Assembly: GCA_012842765.1 (NCBI GenBank)
Contig: DUWJ01000382.1
Span: 1-8,630, forward strand
Origin: Bacillota bacterium
GTDB taxonomy: Bacteria; Bacillota; DTU025
Direction of reading: 5' to 3'
DNA: 8,630 nucleotides
The notes under the pieces were generated by a model that was not told the origin of the DNA, searched no databases, and saw only the letters and a program-made list of their open reading frames with translations. Within the stretch, counting starts at the first letter, position 1. Each line of letters starts with the position of its first letter. A program made the translations under genes and the position numbers. Of the stretch, positions 1 through 6,353 are shown one piece after another.

Positions 1-1023
1 GTTGCGCTGCAGACTCTCAACGGCGTACTTGTATATCAGCTCGGCGACGACCCGCGCCCTTACAAAGGTTATCGTGGGAACTTTCGACTCAATCAGTTTC
101 ACCATGATCCGCTCAGCCTCTGAATTGGAACTTCGCCGCTGAATTGTGTTTTCCAGCCGCGGCGGATTCCAAAACACGAACTTCCGCGGCCCCCTTGGTG
201 CCCCATCATTGTCGATCACCACAACATCCTTGCCGGAGATCGCGCCTGCGAGCTCGCCGGGGTTGGCTATAGTCGCAGAACAGCATATAAACGTAGGATC
301 AGACCCGTAATGAGCGCACACTCTGCGAAGCCTATGCACTACATTGGCCACGTTGGATCCAAACACGCCCCTGTATGCATGAATCTCGTCTATGACCACA
401 TATCGCAGGCCCGCAAAGAACCGACGCCAACTTGGATGGGACGGAAGAATGCCTTGATGCAGCATGTCGGGGTTTGTGAGGATCACGTTGGCATTCTCCC
501 GCAGTTTGCGCCTTGTAGAATCCGGAGTGTCGCCATCATATGTTCCCGACCTGATGGGAAGATCGGGTTCAAGCTCTACAAAGCGCACAAGCCCCCTCTG
601 CTGGTCCTGCGCCAAGGCTTTGGTGGGAAAGATGTACAGGGCTGTTGCGCTGCTATCTGCCATAAGAGCCTCTATGACCGGGATATTGTAGCAAAGAGTC
701 TTCCCGCTTGCTGTAGACGTGACCACTACTATGTCCTGTTTCGCCCTGGCGCGGGAGACTGCCTCAGCCTGATGGGTATAAAGCTCCGATATGCCCATCT
801 CCTTCAGGCTGGAGGATATGGGAGGTGCAACAGGCGGCGACAACTGAGCATAGCGAGCCTCCCTCGGCGGAATGGTCTCTACGTGCACCACCTGATCTCT
901 ATAGTCATACTCGGACATCAGTGAGTTGATAAACTTGCTTGCGTCCAAAGCCTGTCCCTCCATATCCCACGCATAGCCGGCCGTCGAATTCTGCACGTTC
1001 GTCAGCGGGCTATATAGCACCAT
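1..1023 (-). CDS. mrfA: MrfA/YprA-type DEAH-box DNA helicase, N-terminal half (3' end off window)
   Basis: The reading frame is open from the ATG at 1023 to the left edge, giving 341 residues. It carries the superfamily 2 helicase core: a Q-like motif LYTHQ (81-85), Walker A TASGKT (104-109), PTKALAQDQ (133-141), TNPDML (183-188), DEIH (212-215), SAT (249-251) and the start of the second RecA lobe, ITFVRAR (318-324). The stretch around PPREARY and DEIHAYRGVFGS is characteristic of the YprA/Hrq1-like group. In B. subtilis this family (MrfA) is a 3'-5' DNA helicase that works with the exonuclease MrfB in repair of mitomycin crosslinks. The Cys-rich DUF1998 zinc region expected at the C-terminus would lie outside the window. 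An in-frame TGA directly precedes ATG 1023, and AGG sits 7 nt upstream. Met21 (963) is an alternative start that fits B. subtilis YprA better in length. The family call is firm, the symbol a little less so. Confidence 0.88.
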   Translation of the reverse strand, partial: MVLYSPLTNVQNSTAGYAWDMEGQALDASKFINSLMSEYDYRDQVVHVETIPPREARYAQLSPPVAPPISSSLKEMGISELYTHQAEAVSRARAKQDIVVVTSTASGKTLCYNIPVIEALMADSSATALYIFPTKALAQDQQRGLVRFVELEPDLPIRSGTYDGDTPDSTRRKLRENANVILTNPDMLHQGILPSHPSWRRFFAGLRYVVIDEIHAYRGVFGSNVANVVHRLRRVCAHYGSDPTFICCSATIANPGELAGAISGKDVVVIDNDGAPRGPRKFVFWNPPRLENTIQRRSSNSEAERIMVKLIESKVPTITFVRARVVAELIYKYAVESLQRN

Positions 1024-1138
1024 TCAGATGCCTGGAAGTATCACGCCCAGGCCTTGCGTGTAACCTGTTCTGCAGGCGATAGTATTCTTCTTCTACATCA
1101 GCCCCGATTCCTCCAGCTCGCTTTTAACACGCAGATTT

Positions 1139-1150
1139 CAGAGTATATGC
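1139..1150 (-). promoter_or_regulatory. possible -10 element in the leader of the helicase gene
   Basis: On the minus strand the 12-mer GCATATACTCTG contains TATACT (a sigma-A-like -10) and CATATACT (7 of 8 to a sigma-E -10). The same 12-mer occurs upstream of sipL at 2948-2959. No convincing -35 lies at the right distance here, so it is only a weak candidate for helicase transcription, starting about 110 nt before ATG 1023. Apart from this and the hairpin at 1211-1278, the gap 1024-1293 shows nothing coding. A GGAGG followed by ATGTAG (start-stop) is the only translation-like signal. Confidence 0.2.
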
Positions 1151-1210
1151 GCCATTGCAAAGGACATCAGAGCCACCGTCCGATTCGCGGGCATACCGGA
1201 CCTGCAATAG

Positions 1211-1278
1211 GCTGAGGGCCTCTTCCCCTTCTTCGATGCATTGATGTATTGCATCGTCGGGGCATCGAGGCCCTCAGC
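1211..1278 (-). terminator. long hairpin just after sipL, probable transcript 3' end without a U-tract
   Basis: The segment folds into a 68-nt stem-loop. A perfect 12-bp outer stem pairs 1211-1222 (GCTGAGGGCCTC) with 1267-1278. A CCCC/GGGG step pairs 1225-1228 with 1259-1262, and a perfect 7-bp inner stem pairs 1234-1240 (CGATGCA) with 1250-1256 around a 9-nt loop. It begins 15 nt past the sipL stop on the minus strand, the position of a terminator or RNA-stabilising 3' structure. No T-run follows on either strand, so an intrinsic terminator of the usual type is not shown. A dispersed palindromic repeat is the main alternative. Confidence 0.5.
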
Positions 1279-1293
1279 GGCGGACGTGCGCTT

Positions 1294-2904
1294 CTACCGT
1301 CTGGTGGGGATATAGACCTTCTGCCCAGGAGTAACCTCCTCAGTAACTGACATTCCATTTGCAGCCGCTATACGGTCTGGAGGAACCCCGTATCTCCTTG
1401 CTATCCGGGCAAGGGTATCTCCGGGTCCAACCACGTAGAAAGTCATCGCGTAAGGATCAAGGGTCACAGGACTAATGGTCTCGGCCGAAGTCACCACTTG
1501 CAGTTCGACAGGTCGATAAACTTCCACGTCTACACGGAGCGAGCCCTCCACATCCAACCTGTTTGGCGCCGATTTTCCCACTACCACGGTGTGTGTCGCG
1601 GACCTTGGCTCCGCCCTGTCTCCCGCTCTGACCCCCGGAACTTCCGCAGAATCCGAAAACTCTATGGGGATATCGAGCGCGAAGTTGATCGGGAATTGTC
1701 CCTCTTCATCCTCGTCCACGTCGCTCAAGATTGCCCTGGCAGTGAGAAGTCCCCTCAGCGAAACCTCATCATCGGTGGTCTCTATATCGGACAGCCCCAG
1801 TAATCCGATGCTGCCTTCAACATCCTCCATTCCGGTGAACGAATATCGCCTCATGAGCGCTTGAAGCGCAACCGAATCGTGCAGATCTAGATCGATCATG
1901 CCCTCTCCCACAAGCTTCTCCACTGTAATCCCCGCCGTATCGATATCCACTATCTCCTGGGTTTCAGAGTCGATGTCAACGATGACCGACAGACGCTCTG
2001 ATGAGACCAAGTCCACGTCTACATCGAGGATGCCATCGATACTCACTTCAGCATCGGAAAGGAGGATCGCGGAAACATGGGAGAGCGCCAGCTGGGTTAG
2101 GGCAGTCATTCCCTTCTCAGCAGCGGGAACATCAAAAGACGCATGTATGGGGACGCGCTCAAATCGGAGTATGTTGAGAGCCGGAACCCCTCTGACAACG
2201 GTCGAAGCAATTTCCACAGAAATCTCAGCGTCAAGAGTTACCTTCCCGTCTCCAACCTGTATCCCGATTACTCTGGCAGTTCCTGCCGCGCCACATGCCG
2301 ATTCGCTCCCCAGGCAAGCCGCTTTTTCATCTGGGATACTAAGGATCTCGGAAAACTCGACCTTCTCCGAAAACGACTCATGTATGCTGGTTACATTTAT
2401 CTCTTCGGAATGGACAGATATGCGTGACCCGCCTGTAGCCTCTGCGGACACAGCGGCCTCAACAACCTCGTCCCGCAAAGCTCTTGCTGAGGCCATGATA
2501 GTGGCAGCCAGGAGGAGCCCGCGTGTGCCGGTGGTTTCCACCTCCAACTGCGATAGGGTGAGATCCACTTTAACCCTGTCCGAGACGGTGGCGCCCGGCG
2601 CCGGTATCACCGCTTCAAACCTCGGCTCGGACATGACGGCCTTCCCGACAAAATCCGGGGCGCCTTTGGCCACATAGAACACGGTGGATTGCACGTAGCC
2701 TGTGACTTTGATCTGCCCGTCCATGGGTTCCACTGAGGCCACAATCGGCACGCCCTGGGCCCACAGGATCGAATGGGCAGAATCATCAGATATGTCCGGA
2801 TGGTCCTGAAGTAATGCTACAGATCGCTGTAGGCTGATCTCAGCCATGCCTTGCGCAGCTACCCTCGTAATCGAGAGCTGCCTGTGCTCGAGCTGAATTC
2901 CCAC
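1294..2904 (-). CDS. sipL: SipL-like spore coat morphogenesis protein (SPOCS/DUF3794 repeats + LysM)
   Basis: This is a 536-residue protein with about three DUF3794 (SPOCS) beta-rich repeats (roughly 35-125, 180-285 and 335-470) and one C-terminal LysM domain (488-533), in which FYVVGPGDTLARIARRYG and the closing PGQKVYIPT are clear. This architecture and length match SipL of Clostridioides difficile, which binds the ATPase SpoIVA through its LysM domain and is needed to attach the coat to the forespore. In that organism sipL also lies close to yabG, as here. There is no signal peptide or membrane segment, as expected for a mother-cell cytosolic protein. The start is GTG with a strong GGAGG (2910-2914) five bases upstream. 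It lies 61 nt after the GH18-like gene and has its own sigma-E-like promoter candidate. Orthology is inferred from domains and context; another SPOCS-LysM paralogue is possible. Confidence 0.85.
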   Translation of the reverse strand: MGIQLEHRQLSITRVAAQGMAEISLQRSVALLQDHPDISDDSAHSILWAQGVPIVASVEPMDGQIKVTGYVQSTVFYVAKGAPDFVGKAVMSEPRFEAVIPAPGATVSDRVKVDLTLSQLEVETTGTRGLLLAATIMASARALRDEVVEAAVSAEATGGSRISVHSEEINVTSIHESFSEKVEFSEILSIPDEKAACLGSESACGAAGTARVIGIQVGDGKVTLDAEISVEIASTVVRGVPALNILRFERVPIHASFDVPAAEKGMTALTQLALSHVSAILLSDAEVSIDGILDVDVDLVSSERLSVIVDIDSETQEIVDIDTAGITVEKLVGEGMIDLDLHDSVALQALMRRYSFTGMEDVEGSIGLLGLSDIETTDDEVSLRGLLTARAILSDVDEDEEGQFPINFALDIPIEFSDSAEVPGVRAGDRAEPRSATHTVVVGKSAPNRLDVEGSLRVDVEVYRPVELQVVTSAETISPVTLDPYAMTFYVVGPGDTLARIARRYGVPPDRIAAANGMSVTEEVTPGQKVYIPTRR

Positions 2905-2909
2905 TTCTT

Positions 2910-2914
2910 CCTCC
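2910..2914 (-). promoter_or_regulatory. strong ribosome binding site fixing the GTG start of sipL
   Basis: The minus strand reads GGGGGGAGGAAGAA before GTG, placing GGAGG five bases from the start. This supports GTG at 2904 over the later Met at residue 20. Confidence 0.7.
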
Positions 2915-2925
2915 CCCCTGGCGAT

Positions 2926-2941
2926 GGCGGGTCAGTCCGCC
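2926..2941 (-). other. small hairpin between the GH18-like gene and sipL
   Basis: GGCGG (2926-2930) pairs with CCGCC (2937-2941) around a 6-nt loop. It lies in the predicted sipL leader, 11 nt before the ribosome binding site. There is no T-run, so it may be an RNA-stability element or chance. Confidence 0.2.
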
Positions 2942-2950
2942 CTCTGCCAG

Positions 2951-2980
2951 AGTATATGCTACATGTCACATGATAATGAA
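2951..2980 (-). promoter_or_regulatory. sigma-E-like promoter for sipL
   Basis: Read on the minus strand, TTCATTAT (2980-2973) and CATATACT (2958-2951) are separated by 14 nt. The Bacillus sigma-E consensus is roughly KMATATT, 14-15 nt, CATACAnT. The -10 differs from CATACACT at one base and the -35 matches about 5 of 7. It overlaps the last codons of the upstream gene and would start RNA about 40 nt before the sipL GTG. Clostridial sipL is a sigma-E gene, which fits. This is a motif read by eye without a statistical test. Confidence 0.4.
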
Positions 2981-4465
2981 CCTCCGGCACACCTCATCAA
3001 GGACTTGCTCCCTGGCATCCCGGGCGCCCTTGAAAACGACGCCCAGTATGTTAAGCCTGTTGACTGCGTGCAGTTTTTTCCCGAGGCTCTCTGCATCCTC
3101 CTGCCATATGCGCCTCACAACGCCTCGAGCGCGGTAGGATAGATACGGGACCCGGCTAAACTCATCCCTTCCGCCTCTCACTACGTGTCTGGCCATGAAC
3201 GCCCTTAGCTCCTCTTGGCTCATGGGCACATGTCCGTCCGGTTCCTGCCGATATGCCCGAAGCTCCAGCACAGCCGCCAGTTTCCATCTGGGGACATGCC
3301 TACATGCCAACACAATACTGTCCCAAAATGCAGATCGGTCCGCAATATCGAGCAATACCAGATCTGCGAGGGAACCGAGCAGCTCTACATCGTATCCATT
3401 AGGCCACGGCAAACGCCTTTCGGGTGCAAAAGAGCCCTGAAAATTGACTTGGCCATCGGCCTGCCAAAACGGCGCAGGGATGATTACCGCAAGCTTCATC
3501 CCTAGCCTGTGGCATTCCCGCGAAAGGCAACGAACAAACCGCGAATACATGGAACACTCATCGTCGCCGAGCCCAGGGAGGTTTACGGCTACCCCCACCG
3601 CACCCGATGCGGCTGCTTCCCTGGCAATGGAGCAAGTCGTGGAAACCATGGCCGCCCGGCCGCTTCTGAGCAATGCCAAGGTTCCACAGTTGATATCAGC
3701 GGGGCCCGAAAGCATGGCAAAGAACTGAGTGCCCCCGGGGCGCCGCACCGTCTTCGCGGCGGCTGCAGACTCACGGGCTCCGGGTAGAAACTGAACGGAT
3801 GATCCTACGGGCGATCCATGATCTGCGTGCCTTTCTTTGGCAACTGGAATAGCTAAAGGCTCTGCCCCCTGCTTCCTCCCGCGCAAAGACCTGGATACCC
3901 TGATAGAGTCCACGCGGCCATTTTCTCGTTCGGTAAGGCCCACCGCGAGCGGCGAAGGACTCATAACCGAGCGCACCTCGCCGGTGTCGGCGATGGCGAA
4001 CATGGGGAATAGGGCAAAAGTCCACGGCAGTTCGAAAGTGATGTCCAGATCCACAGTGCCCCCCTCGGCACCAGCCAAAGGATACATGAACGCGCCTACA
4101 GCTCGTTTGTGAACCATGAGCCTTTCGCCTGGAAACACATCTTCATAGCGTTTGCGCCGGTTGCCCTCTACCAAAGCCTCAACGGTGGTTCCCAGAGCTC
4201 GAGCTACACCCGATAGGGACTGGCCTTCTACAGCCCTCACCGTAACCCGGCATGAAGGCAAATCCTGGCTGAGCAGCCTTTTAATCTCGGGCCCCAGGAC
4301 GCCGTCGGCCACGAGCCTGTAGGCTGCCTGGCATTGGCGCACCGCGTCCCTGGTAAAGGGCCCATACTTTCCGTCGCAGGGGCCGGGGTCAAATCCCAGG
4401 CACGTCAGCCTGGCTTGAACCTTTGTGGTGCTCATGCGAGGAAAAAGTGGTTGCCATATATCCAT
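2966..4465 (-). CDS. PG-binding + LysM protein with a degenerate, probably inactive GH18 barrel
   Basis: The 499-residue protein has a PG_binding_1 domain (about 12-65), a LysM domain (about 73-118) and a GH18-type barrel resembling the C-terminal part of spore YaaH/SleL proteins. Barrel landmarks are LPWTFALFPMFAIADTGEVR (146-165), the stretch ending GVAVNLPGL (291-299), LGMKLAVIIPA (321-331) and YDVELLGSLADLVLLD (358-373). The catalytic DxxDxDxE motif falls at 290-297, where the residues are V, A, N and P, so the acid Glu is replaced by Pro297. Residues of about 172-245 form a basic insertion not usual in the fold. A glycan-binding, non-hydrolytic spore protein is the best guess. The ATG at 4465 has GGGAGA 8 nt upstream and overlaps the PHP gene by 34 nt. 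Met11 (4435) makes an ATGA overlap with the PHP stop and is the alternative start. No signal peptide is seen, consistent with a mother-cell protein. Confidence 0.75.
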   Translation of the reverse strand: MDIWQPLFPRMSTTKVQARLTCLGFDPGPCDGKYGPFTRDAVRQCQAAYRLVADGVLGPEIKRLLSQDLPSCRVTVRAVEGQSLSGVARALGTTVEALVEGNRRKRYEDVFPGERLMVHKRAVGAFMYPLAGAEGGTVDLDITFELPWTFALFPMFAIADTGEVRSVMSPSPLAVGLTERENGRVDSIRVSRSLRGRKQGAEPLAIPVAKERHADHGSPVGSSVQFLPGARESAAAAKTVRRPGGTQFFAMLSGPADINCGTLALLRSGRAAMVSTTCSIAREAAASGAVGVAVNLPGLGDDECSMYSRFVRCLSRECHRLGMKLAVIIPAPFWQADGQVNFQGSFAPERRLPWPNGYDVELLGSLADLVLLDIADRSAFWDSIVLACRHVPRWKLAAVLELRAYRQEPDGHVPMSQEELRAFMARHVVRGGRDEFSRVPYLSYRARGVVRRIWQEDAESLGKKLHAVNRLNILGVVFKGARDAREQVLDEVCRRFIIM

Positions 4466-5451
4466 GGCACGTATCTCCCATAAACGCGACGCTTGACTTC
4501 GACACGATATACTCCAGGCGATTCCAATGCCGCCTCGAGGTCCACGCCCTTTTCTTCCAAAATCACATCGCTGTTATGGATGATGCGGATCAGCCCCGGC
4601 TCTGGCGCATGCACATTGAGGCAAGCTCCACGAGAAAGGCACGCCCTCCCGCCCATCTGAACAGCATTGTCGCCGCACACTACCTCACATTTGAATCCGC
4701 TGGCCTTCGCCACCTTGTCCGCCCCCACGAAGCAACGGCCTGCCCGAAGCGCCTCATACACTAGGGCGATGTCGTGCGCAGCGTCATAGTTGAAGGCCTC
4801 TTTTGCTAGAATGTACGTGCAGACCGTTTTGAAATCATCAGAGTAGCGGCTGAGCAATCCATGGCTATCAGTTCCTCCTATCCCGATGATCCTCCGAGAT
4901 TGGCTAAGGCTGTAGCGGTCCCATGTATCAAGGACGTCCTGTATTGGTCCGGCTTTTGCGGCCTTTGGAAACAGAACGTAGAAAATGAGCTCAAAGATGT
5001 TCTTTGCTTTTCCCGTAATGTCATAGGTGTGGTTCCATATCTCGATTCCGTCAAACGGGCCTGCGTCCCAATCCGTCCACGGGTACTCTAAATACTCGCC
5101 CTTCACGACAGCACCGCCCGTAGGATGGGCAATGATGCCGATACCCCCCGCTTTCCGAACTGCTGCAATGTTCTTAGCCGGGTCATCGGATGGATCAATG
5201 GCGCAGGGGATATCAAGGGCCAGGTAATGGTCGGCTTTTGTCTTGGGAGTAATTTCCTCGCCAACGACGAGGAGGCAACAGTCATGCCACCCTTCGTATC
5301 CCCTGAGCTTTGCTTCTATAGTGTTATGGTCGGTAAGAATCAGGAAGTCGACATCGGCATGATTTGCCTCCAGCATGATCTGGTCGATGTCGCCGCGTCC
5401 ATCCGAAAAAGTGCTATGGACGTGGATTACGCCACGATATTCGTGGGTCAC
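4432..5451 (-). CDS. PHP-domain metal-dependent phosphoesterase, CehA-like
   Basis: This is a 339-residue PHP-superfamily hydrolase. The metal-ligand motifs are in order: HVHSTFSDG (10-18), LTDHN (39-43), GEEIT (64-68), His75 in DHYLAL, AHP (108-110), EIWN (137-140) and GGTDSH (192-197). All expected His and Asp positions appear intact, so it should be catalytically active on some phosphoester. The C-terminal 70 residues form a beta-rich tail ending PWIYGNHFF, a feature of CehA/McbA-type PHP proteins. The true substrate cannot be told from sequence, and it is not a polymerase-associated PHP domain. The GTG start has GAGGAG 8 nt upstream. The gene is first in a tight cluster with the LysM/GH18-like gene and sipL, which suggests a sporulation role by association only. 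Confidence 0.85.
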   Translation of the reverse strand: MTHEYRGVIHVHSTFSDGRGDIDQIMLEANHADVDFLILTDHNTIEAKLRGYEGWHDCCLLVVGEEITPKTKADHYLALDIPCAIDPSDDPAKNIAAVRKAGGIGIIAHPTGGAVVKGEYLEYPWTDWDAGPFDGIEIWNHTYDITGKAKNIFELIFYVLFPKAAKAGPIQDVLDTWDRYSLSQSRRIIGIGGTDSHGLLSRYSDDFKTVCTYILAKEAFNYDAAHDIALVYEALRAGRCFVGADKVAKASGFKCEVVCGDNAVQMGGRACLSRGACLNVHAPEPGLIRIIHNSDVILEEKGVDLEAALESPGVYRVEVKRRVYGRYVPWIYGNHFFLA

Positions 5452-5479
5452 CTCAATCGCTCCTCTGCAGCAGACTCGC

Positions 5480-5505
5480 TGTATACCGCAGACTATCTAT
5501 ATTCC
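5480..5505 (-). promoter_or_regulatory. weak sigma-E-like promoter candidate for the PHP-sipL cluster
   Basis: The minus strand carries GGAATATA (about 5505-5498) and TATACAGC (from 5485) 12 nt apart. Both elements resemble sigma-E boxes, but the spacer is shorter than the usual 14-15 nt. TATACA could also serve as a sigma-A -10, although no -35 is visible. It lies downstream of the hairpin at 5524-5567, where a new promoter would be expected. Confidence 0.25.
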
Positions 5506-5523
5506 ACAGGAGCGATTTCCGTG

Positions 5524-5567
5524 AAAAAAGAGCAAACCTCCTTCCATAAATACACGGAAAGGAGGTT
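5524..5567 (-). terminator. hairpin with T-run, likely terminator of the veg transcript
   Basis: On the minus strand AACCTCCTTTCC (5567-5556) pairs with GGAAGGAGGTT (5545-5535) with one bulged T. Five bases follow (TGCTC), then six T (5529-5524). The arms contain a perfect AAGGAGGT on each strand, a by-product of the palindrome. The offset between stem and T-run makes it weaker than an ideal terminator. The veg stop lies 136 nt upstream. The gap 5452-5703 holds no convincing gene. A 5-bp hairpin (5673-5688) directly after veg is too weak to call. Confidence 0.5.
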
Positions 5568-5703
5568 ATCATTGAAACCGGCACGCCCCTACCGGAGCGG
5601 AGACACCAACAGGTGAGCCGGCATGCGCGTTTTCTGCCCTTATCAGGACATGTGCAGCATTCTTGCGTTCAAACGTCAGCCTAGACGTGATCAGCAAAGG
5701 CAG

Positions 5704-5991
5704 TTATGATCCTGCACACCCTATCCTGGTTTCCATGCCCTTGTTCTTAACCCTTACTTCGACGGTAGATGTGAGCACATCAGCGTAAGTATATGATACC
5801 CGTTTCACGCTCCGCGGGTCCTCATCTATACGCACAACGAAAACCCTAGGATAAGTTTGTTCCAATACGCCTTCGGCCTCAAGGATTTTTTTGCGGCCCT
5901 GGTTCGCGCGAAGCTTAACAGGCTTGCCTACAAAAGAATCAAGATCTTCTCTGATCCTGTCCAGGACATTATTGCCCGCCAACGCCTTCAC
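5704..5991 (-). CDS. veg: Veg family protein (DUF1021)
   Basis: This 95-residue basic protein matches the Veg family across its length: GKPVKLRANQGRKK (22-35), LEQTYPRVFVVRID (43-56) and VKRVSYTYADVLTSTVEV (62-79). B. subtilis Veg has 86 residues; it is strongly expressed in growing cells and has been linked to biofilm gene control through SinR. The order yabG-veg is the same as in Bacillus. The GTG at 5991 stands only two bases from the GGA of AAAGGAAG. A TTG at 5982 would have AAGGAAGGTG six bases upstream and give an N-terminus (Met-Ala-...) closer to the Bacillus protein, so the true start may be 5982. Two sigma-A promoters precede it. The identity is firm. Confidence 0.93.
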   Translation of the reverse strand: MKALAGNNVLDRIREDLDSFVGKPVKLRANQGRKKILEAEGVLEQTYPRVFVVRIDEDPRSVKRVSYTYADVLTSTVEVRVKNKGMETRIGCAGS

Positions 5992-6012
5992 CTTCCTTTC
6001 AAGCCTCAGCTT

Positions 6013-6041
6013 TTGTCATTCTATCACGGATGAGGTATAAA
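6013..6041 (+). promoter_or_regulatory. opposing promoter-like sequence overlapping the veg promoter
   Basis: On the plus strand TTGTCA (6013-6018) and TATAAA (6036-6041) stand exactly 17 nt apart, each matching sigma-A boxes at 5 of 6 bases. It lies face-to-face on top of the proximal veg promoter, so both could not be occupied at once. It points toward the small ORF at 6099-6245. The partial symmetry of the AT-rich veg promoter could produce it by chance. Confidence 0.3.
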
Positions 6042-6046
6042 GTCAA
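6018..6046 (-). promoter_or_regulatory. proximal sigma-A promoter of veg
   Basis: On the minus strand TTGACT (6046-6041) and TAGAAT (6023-6018) are spaced 17 nt apart. Transcription would begin about 20 nt before the veg start. Confidence 0.65.
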
Positions 6047-6058
6047 GTAAAGTGAAAT

Positions 6059-6088
6059 AGTATATCAAACGGCTTGGCTTAATGTCAA
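6059..6088 (-). promoter_or_regulatory. distal sigma-A promoter of veg
   Basis: A perfect TTGACA -35 (6088-6083) and a TATACT -10 (6064-6059) are separated by 18 nt on the minus strand. Tandem strong promoters in front of veg are also known in B. subtilis. Confidence 0.7.
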
Positions 6089-6098
6089 GGTCCGTTTT

Positions 6099-6245
6099 GT
6101 GGCTACGAAATTGAACGTAGCTGGAAATCAGTATTATAAAGCTGTTGGGGCTGCAATGGGACATGCCGGCGATCAGGGGCGCAGTTGCCAAAACCTCTCT
6201 TACCCCGAGCTCGAAAAAGATGCTGCGAAGTTTATCCGCTACTAA
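6099..6245 (+). CDS. possible small plus-strand ORF (48 aa), unknown
   Basis: I do not recognise this ORF. A GTG at 6099 with AAGG (6087-6090) 8 nt upstream opens a 48-codon frame that ends at TAA 6243-6245; the frame itself is open from 6051. The translation looks protein-like rather than shadow-like, with GNQYYKAVGAAMGHAGD followed by SYPELEKDAAKFIRY. It contains a single Cys and ends in a helical acidic/basic tail. Nothing else is coded on either strand here. It is the only plus-strand candidate gene in the window and has a promoter-like sequence about 50 nt upstream. It could be a real small gene, the surviving 3' end of a decayed gene, or chance. Confidence 0.3.
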   Translation: MATKLNVAGNQYYKAVGAAMGHAGDQGRSCQNLSYPELEKDAAKFIRY

Positions 6246-6257
6246 GAGCGGTTTGGC

Positions 6258-6353
6258 TCAGCTCCCTGTTGCACCTGTCCTCGCTGTTCCGATACGTCCA
6301 AGTTCGTTGCGCAGAGCATCTCTGTAAATTACACCCTTGCCTTTCTCGAGCAT
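6258..6353 (-). CDS. possible 31-codon minus-strand ORF, unknown
   Basis: The ATG at 6353 has AAAGGG about six bases upstream and reads 31 codons to TGA (6260-6258). The peptide starts MLEKGKGVIYRDALRNELGR and ends with a Thr/Gly-rich tail. The frame stays open upstream to about another Met, without a ribosome site. It matches nothing I recognise. It may be a small peptide, a fragment of a lost gene, or chance. Confidence 0.15.
   Translation of the reverse strand: MLEKGKGVIYRDALRNELGRIGTARTGATGS

Noticed and set aside
310..924. 204-codon plus-strand ORF
   Set aside because: It is antisense to the helicase, whose motifs are intact on the minus strand.
1077..1115. GGAGG followed by ATGTAG (start-stop) and a VEEEYYRLQNRL-like frame before the helicase
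   Set aside because: The coding-like frame has no start codon and is closed by stops at both ends. A regulatory start-stop is possible but unsupported.
1898..2677. 259-codon plus-strand ORF
   Set aside because: It lies entirely antisense to sipL, with Ser/Thr/Ala-rich composition typical of a mirror frame. The minus-strand product has clear domains.
5572..5616. 14-codon plus-strand ORF (TTG) with a perfect AAAGGAGG ahead
   Set aside because: The ribosome-site-like sequence is one arm of the terminator palindrome, and the peptide is tiny with no promoter.
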